11,182 bases of DNA, taken from assembly GCA_003645555.1 (NCBI GenBank), contig QNFN01000030.1, positions 1-11,182 of the forward strand, written 5' to 3'. The DNA comes from Gammaproteobacteria bacterium (GTDB taxonomy: Bacteria; Pseudomonadota; Gammaproteobacteria; QNFN01). Position numbers and translations under genes: made by a program. Of the stretch, positions 7,391 through 11,182 are shown one piece after another. The first letter of the stretch is position 1. Every line of letters begins with the position of its first letter. The notes beneath the pieces were generated by a model. It worked only from the letters and a program-made list of their open reading frames with translations. It had not been told where the DNA came from and did no database searches.

Positions 7391-8836
7391 ATGGCCACCG
7401 TCTGCCCGACCAGAGACAGTTACCTCTATGACCAGGTGGGTCAGCTCGTCGTCGACATGATCGACAAGCAGACGCTGCAACCGGGTGACCGGGTGCCGTC
7501 ACTGCGCAAGATGAGTCGCCAGCTCAAGGTCAGCGTGACCACGGTGATGCAGGCCTACGGCGCCCTGGAAGAGCAGGGTTTCATCGAGGCGCGACCACAA
7601 TCAGGCTACTTCGTCCGTGCCCGGCGCCGGGCCGAACCGCAGGTGCCGCGCAAGTCGCGCCCGCGCAGCGAACCGCGCTCGGTGGCGGTCGGAGACACGG
7701 TCGCGGCCATCCTGGCGGCAACCAAGCAGCGTGGTGTCATGCCCTTGGGTGTCGCCAATCCATCGACGGAACTGCTACCGGTCAAGGCGATGAACCGGGC
7801 GCTGGCGCGAGTTTCGGCGGACCAGTCACTGGCCAGCATCGACTACTGTTTTCCGCCAGGGCACGAGGAGTTGCGCCGTCAGATCGCCTTCCGCACGGTC
7901 GATCTCGGCTGTAACGTCGGGCCCGACGACATCGTCATCGCCAACGGTTGCACCGAGGCACTGTCGCTTAGCCTGAGCGCGGTGGCTCGCCACGGTGATG
8001 TTATTGCCGTCGAGTCACCAACCTACTTTTTTATCCTCGAAATGATCGAGCGTCTCGGCATGTTGGCGCTGGAAATATGCACTGACGCCGAAACCGGCAT
8101 GTGCCTCGACACACTGGAACGCGAACTGGACCGGCACGATGTCCGTGCGGTGGTGACCGTGGCCAACTTCCACAACCCGGTCGGCAGCCTGATGCCGGAT
8201 ACGAGCAAGCAGCGGTTGGTGACGATGCTCGCTGAGCGTGCCATCCCGCTAATCGAGGATGACATCTTCGGAGACCTGCATTTCGGCGAAACACGACCGC
8301 GGATCGCCAAGTGTTTCGATCGCGACGGCCTGGTGCTTACCTGTTCGTCGTTCTCCAAGACGCTGGCGCCCGGTTACCGTATCGGCTGGGTCATTCCGGG
8401 GCGCTTCAGCGAAGCGGTGTTGAAGAACAAGCGCACCATGGGATTTTCGGCGACCCCGACCCAGTTGGCGGTGGCTGAGTTCCTGCGCAGCGGCGGCTAC
8501 GATCGCCACCTGCGCCGGCTGCGGACCGCCTACCGGGACCAGGTTCAGCGCATGCGCTACCACGTCGCCCAGGTCTTTCCTGAGGGCACCCGCATTACCA
8601 GGCCGCAGGGAGGCTTCGTTCTGTGGATCGAGTTGCCTCAGGGCGTCGACAGCCTGGAACTTCACGAACTGGCGCTGCAGCAGGGGGTCAGTATCGCGCC
8701 AGGCACCCTGTTTTCACCAACCCAGAAGTACCGTCGCTTCATTCGCCTGAATGCCGGCATGGTCTGGAGTGACGAGGTGCGTGGTGCGGTCGACACCCTC
8801 GGCGAAATCGTTCATGAACTGGCGGCACGCGACTGA
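7391..8836 (+). CDS. MocR-family transcriptional regulator (GntR winged helix fused to PLP aminotransferase-like domain)
   Basis: A 481-residue cytosolic regulator. Residues about 10-76 form a GntR-type winged helix, with the typical PGDRVPSLRKMSRQLKVS and TTVMQAYGALEEQGFIEARPQSGYF. A linker rich in Arg, Pro and Ser (77-100) leads to a fold-type I aminotransferase domain (about 110-481). PLP-site features are NGCTEA (185-190), Asn262 in FHNP, Asp290 in EDD and Lys323 in SSFSKTLAPGYR, the expected Schiff-base lysine. The position after EDDI that is often Tyr in aminotransferases is Phe293. Proteins of this class sense PLP or an amino-acid-like ligand and usually regulate a divergent gene, here the DUF1127-EamA unit. 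The ATG at 7391 has GGAG eight bases upstream. Closest in character to E. coli YjiR/YdcR-type regulators; the effector is unknown. It is convergent with aceK, about 100 bases away. Confidence 0.93.
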   Translation: MATVCPTRDSYLYDQVGQLVVDMIDKQTLQPGDRVPSLRKMSRQLKVSVTTVMQAYGALEEQGFIEARPQSGYFVRARRRAEPQVPRKSRPRSEPRSVAVGDTVAAILAATKQRGVMPLGVANPSTELLPVKAMNRALARVSADQSLASIDYCFPPGHEELRRQIAFRTVDLGCNVGPDDIVIANGCTEALSLSLSAVARHGDVIAVESPTYFFILEMIERLGMLALEICTDAETGMCLDTLERELDRHDVRAVVTVANFHNPVGSLMPDTSKQRLVTMLAERAIPLIEDDIFGDLHFGETRPRIAKCFDRDGLVLTCSSFSKTLAPGYRIGWVIPGRFSEAVLKNKRTMGFSATPTQLAVAEFLRSGGYDRHLRRLRTAYRDQVQRMRYHVAQVFPEGTRITRPQGGFVLWIELPQGVDSLELHELALQQGVSIAPGTLFSPTQKYRRFIRLNAGMVWSDEVRGAVDTLGEIVHELAARD

Positions 8837-8866
8837 GCGTGGGATGACGAATTTGTGGCTTGGGCT

Positions 8867-8914
8867 GCGGCTCGACAGGACGGACTGAAGTTCGGGTTAC
8901 AGTCGGACAGCCGC
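8867..8914. repeat. Nested inverted repeat between the convergent MocR and aceK genes
   Basis: GCGGCT (8867-8872) pairs with AGCCGC (8909-8914), and inside it GACTG (8883-8887) pairs with CAGTC (8900-8904) around a 12-base loop. It occupies the middle of the 104-base gap between the two stop codons. No clear T-tract is present on either strand, so if it ends transcription it is not a canonical intrinsic terminator. Weak candidate. Confidence 0.3.
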
Positions 8915-8940
8915 ACCAGTCACCAGCATTCCAAGGCTGT

Positions 8941-10731
8941 TCAGGCCAGTGCCGCGGTTCCCGTAGCGAACCGGGTTTGACTGTCACCGTAGAGGTTGCA
9001 GAAGCGCAATTCTTCGGGGTACGGGTAGAAGTCGACGACCACGCCATCACTCACTTGTTGCTGGATCTCGGTCCAGTGATCGGCATCGAGCAGGCCGGCG
9101 TGGTGCTTCATGAACAGGCTGCGCACCATCGGTGAACCGAGCAGGAAGTGCTCGAACTCTTCGGGGAAGATGTCGTTCTTTGCCACCGGGTACCACGGTT
9201 CGCTGGACATTTCGTACTCGGGGAACGGGCACGGCGGGATGTGGCGGAAGTTGCAGTCGGTGATGTACTCGATTTCGTCGTAATCGTAGAAGACGACATG
9301 GTGGTAACGGGTTACGCCGAAGTTCTTCCACAGCATGTCACCGGGGAAGATGTTGGCACTGGCCAACTCACGGATGGCATCACCGTACTCCATAACCGCA
9401 TGTTCGGCCTCGGCCTCGGTGGCGCGGTCAAGGTAGATGTTCAGCGGCACCATGCGCTGTTCAATGTAGAGGTGCCGAATGATCAGTTCGCCGCCCTCTT
9501 CCTCGATCTGTGACGGTGCCAGCTCGTGCATCTGGGCCAGCAGTTTCGGGTCGAAGCGGTCGATCGGCAGGGCGACATCGGAGAACTCCAGGGTGTCGGC
9601 CATGCGCCCGACCCGGTCGTGCTGCTTGACCAGCAGGTACTTCTTCTTGACCGTCTCCCGGGTGACCTCTTTGGGCGGCGGGATGACGTCCCTGATCAGT
9701 TTGAATACGTACGGGAACGACGGCAGCATGAAGACCAGCATCACCATGCCGGGGATGCCCGGGGCGATGATGAAATCATCTCGTGAGTGGTAGAGATGGT
9801 AGTTGAGGTCGCGGTAGAAATTGGTCTTGCCCTGCTTCTGCAGCCCGATCATGGTGTAAAGGTCACCAGGAGACTTGGTCGGCATGATGCTGCTCAGGAA
9901 TTGCACGTAGGCTGACGGCACCTCCATGTCGACCAGGAAATAGGCCCGGTTGAGGCTGAACAGCACATTGATGTGCGCCTCCTCGAGCAGGATGGTGTCG
10001 ACGTAGAGTTCATCATTGTCGTCGTGCAGCACCGGGATCACGAACGGGTAGACCTTGTGGCCGTTGATCACCTTGCCGACGACGTAGGCCGCCTTGTTAC
10101 GGTAGAACGGTGAGGCCAGCACCTGGACCTGGTGGTTGGCCTCGGGCTTCGGTCGCTTGCCACCGAAAAAGCGCAGCACCATCTCGCGTACCCGGCGGAT
10201 GTCGCGGTCGAGATCGGCGAACGGCCGCAACCAACCAAAGTCCATCAGCATCTGCCGCATTGGCTCCTGCATCTTCGGGTCGTGCGGGTAGTAGCAGCGG
10301 TAGGACGGTGGGTCGGATTCGAGGTACTCGGTCGAGGTGGCCGGACGGAAGAAGATGAAGTCGTTGTGGAAGTAGGTCCGGTGCATGATCTTGCAGAAGA
10401 CCGAGTTGAAGAAGGTTTCTGCCAACTCGGGTTGCTTGTGGCCGTTCAACAGGCCTATGTAGATCAACTTGACCTGCTGCCATGTGCTGTCATCGATCTC
10501 CTCGGCAAAGAACTCACCGTGGAGTTGGTCGACAACCTCCTCGACGCGGCTTACGTAGAACTGGATACGATCCTTTACCAGGTGGTGAACGCCGTGCCAG
10601 TCAGCACCCTCGAACAGTGTTTTGGCTTCCCGGCCGCAGGCCCTGAAAATGCGGTAGTGCTTATCGAAACCCATGATGATCGCGCGGGCGATACCATGGG
10701 CCGTGGGGTTTTGACCGATGGGGATTTCCAT
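8941..10731 (-). CDS. aceK: Isocitrate dehydrogenase kinase/phosphatase
   Basis: A 596-residue bifunctional cytosolic enzyme that phosphorylates and so inactivates isocitrate dehydrogenase, and reverses this, directing isocitrate to the glyoxylate shunt. It matches E. coli AceK (578 residues) along its length. The N-terminal regulatory half (about 1-310) includes GFDKHY, EGADWHGVHHLVKDRI and FYRNKAAYVVGK. The kinase-like half includes APGIPGMVMLVF (323-334), the ATP lysine Lys344 (matching Lys336), HDRVGRMADT (371-380) and IRHLYIEQRMVPLNI. The catalytic site is NIFPGDMLWKNFGVTR, with Asp465 (matching Asp457) and Asn470, and FYDYDE with Asp483 (matching Asp475). All key residues are present. 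The ATG at 10731 has GAGGG just upstream; the N-terminus is about ten residues longer than in E. coli. Unlike in aceBAK operons it is monocistronic in this window and opposite in strand to aceA, so it must have its own promoter. Confidence 0.98.
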   Translation of the reverse strand: MEIPIGQNPTAHGIARAIIMGFDKHYRIFRACGREAKTLFEGADWHGVHHLVKDRIQFYVSRVEEVVDQLHGEFFAEEIDDSTWQQVKLIYIGLLNGHKQPELAETFFNSVFCKIMHRTYFHNDFIFFRPATSTEYLESDPPSYRCYYPHDPKMQEPMRQMLMDFGWLRPFADLDRDIRRVREMVLRFFGGKRPKPEANHQVQVLASPFYRNKAAYVVGKVINGHKVYPFVIPVLHDDNDELYVDTILLEEAHINVLFSLNRAYFLVDMEVPSAYVQFLSSIMPTKSPGDLYTMIGLQKQGKTNFYRDLNYHLYHSRDDFIIAPGIPGMVMLVFMLPSFPYVFKLIRDVIPPPKEVTRETVKKKYLLVKQHDRVGRMADTLEFSDVALPIDRFDPKLLAQMHELAPSQIEEEGGELIIRHLYIEQRMVPLNIYLDRATEAEAEHAVMEYGDAIRELASANIFPGDMLWKNFGVTRYHHVVFYDYDEIEYITDCNFRHIPPCPFPEYEMSSEPWYPVAKNDIFPEEFEHFLLGSPMVRSLFMKHHAGLLDADHWTEIQQQVSDGVVVDFYPYPEELRFCNLYGDSQTRFATGTAALA

Positions 10732-10803
10732 GCTGCCCTCAAAACGACGACGAAGGGCGGATTTTACCCTATCGTTGGGTCAAGGACCGGTGTGCCAATG
10801 ACG

Positions 10804-10833
10804 TTGTGGCATGTTAAACATTCGGCCTTTAAT
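10804..10833 (+). promoter_or_regulatory. Candidate sigma70 promoter of rraA
   Basis: TTGTGG (10804-10809) and TTTAAT (10828-10833) are separated by 18 bases. The -10 matches five of six consensus positions and the -35 three. Initiation near 10840 would leave about 20 bases of leader, with the Shine-Dalgarno GAGGAG at 10849-10854. It lies in the 128-bp divergent gap shared with aceK. Confidence 0.35.
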
Positions 10834-10859
10834 GCCTCACGTTAACGCGAGGAGATGGC

Positions 10860-11182
10860 ATGGCTTTTCTGACGGCAGATCTCTATGACAGCCACGGCGA
10901 TGCGCTGCAGGTGGCCGCTCCTGTTTTCCGGGATTACGGTGGCCGCCGCCGCTTCCACGGGCCGGTGGCTACGCTGAAGGTTTACGAGGACAACAGCCTG
11001 GTGCGCGAAACGTTGGGTCAGCCGGGTGAAGGGCGGGTCCTGGTTGTCGACGGCGGCGGTTCGCTGCGTTGCGCGCTGCTCGGCGACAACCTTGCGCAGA
11101 TGGGTGCGGCCAACGGCTGGGCTGGTGTGGTTGTTCACGGCTGCATCCGTGATGCGGTCGAGATCGGTAAGCTGCCGCTCGG
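10860..11182 (+). CDS. rraA: RraA / HMG-aldolase family protein, cut by the window end
   Basis: The first 107 codons of a protein that family members complete at about 160 residues. It resembles proteins annotated as ribonuclease E activity regulator RraA. The N-terminus ([12 protein letters not shown], then [12 protein letters not shown]) and core [20 protein letters not shown] (61-80) are typical, as is the GCIRD stretch at 94-98. The Arg97-Asp98 pair is kept. In the related class II 4-hydroxy-4-methyl-2-oxoglutarate aldolases this pair serves catalysis and metal binding, so aldolase activity is possible besides, or instead of, RNase E inhibition. The ATG at 10860 is chosen over an ATG at 10855, which is out of frame and stops after five codons. 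AGGAG lies five bases upstream. The gene is divergent from aceK. The C-terminal portion is not in the window, so completeness cannot be judged. Confidence 0.88.
   Translation, partial: MAFLTADLYDSHGDALQVAAPVFRDYGGRRRFHGPVATLKVYEDNSLVRETLGQPGEGRVLVVDGGGSLRCALLGDNLAQMGAANGWAGVVVHGCIRDAVEIGKLPL

Noticed and set aside
10132..10845. 237-codon plus-strand frame opposite the start of aceK
   Set aside because: It is a shadow frame of aceK; no family resemblance and no convincing start.
1..11182. CRISPR arrays, tRNA or rRNA genes, insertion sequences
   Set aside because: No regularly spaced repeats, cloverleaf-like sequences, rRNA sequence or transposase-like proteins were seen on either strand.

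Overview
The window reads as a chromosomal segment of a GC-rich gammaproteobacterium. The isocitrate lyase and the isocitrate dehydrogenase kinase/phosphatase are both of the type found in E. coli. The DUF1127 gene next to a MocR regulator recalls the E. coli yjiS/yjiR neighbourhood. A small array of palindromes with GTAGGAGCGGC-like heads resembles gammaproteobacterial REP elements. I cannot name a genus. Gene density is high, and I see no transposase, integrase, tRNA, rRNA or CRISPR array.

Layout. Positions 11-4245 (+) hold icmF, a fused B12-dependent isobutyryl-CoA mutase with its own G-protein chaperone domain, then a tandem-domain universal stress protein. A strong hairpin terminator follows (4273-4319). 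Positions 4320-4488 are a structured leader with a perfect 12-bp inverted repeat ahead of aceA (isocitrate lyase, 4489-5793), which ends at a second textbook terminator (5819-5846). Positions 5853-6060 are a REP-like palindrome array. It overlaps the 3' end of a minus-strand pair: a DUF1127 small protein (7265-7035) followed by an EamA/DMT transporter (6968-6021). Divergent from that pair is a MocR-type (GntR-aminotransferase) regulator (7391-8836), and the 125-bp gap between them carries repeated ACAGTT/AACTGT motifs. aceK (10731-8941, minus) converges on the regulator. It is divergent from rraA, an RraA/HMG-aldolase family gene cut by the window end (10860-11182).

How the genes fit together. 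aceA and aceK are the enzyme and the switch of the glyoxylate shunt: AceK inactivates isocitrate dehydrogenase so that isocitrate flows to AceA during growth on acetate or fatty acids. IcmF interconverts isobutyryl-CoA and butyryl-CoA, which links valine or branched-acid breakdown to beta-oxidation and acetyl-CoA. The neighbourhood therefore has a short-chain acyl/C2 assimilation theme, although malate synthase is not in the window. The MocR/DUF1127/EamA group looks like a self-contained regulated export (or uptake) cassette lying between aceA and aceK. Its substrate cannot be read from the sequence.

No clearly new system is visible. The items most worth a second look are the aceA leader, the MocR operator region with its DUF1127-transporter operon, and the REP array running into the transporter gene.
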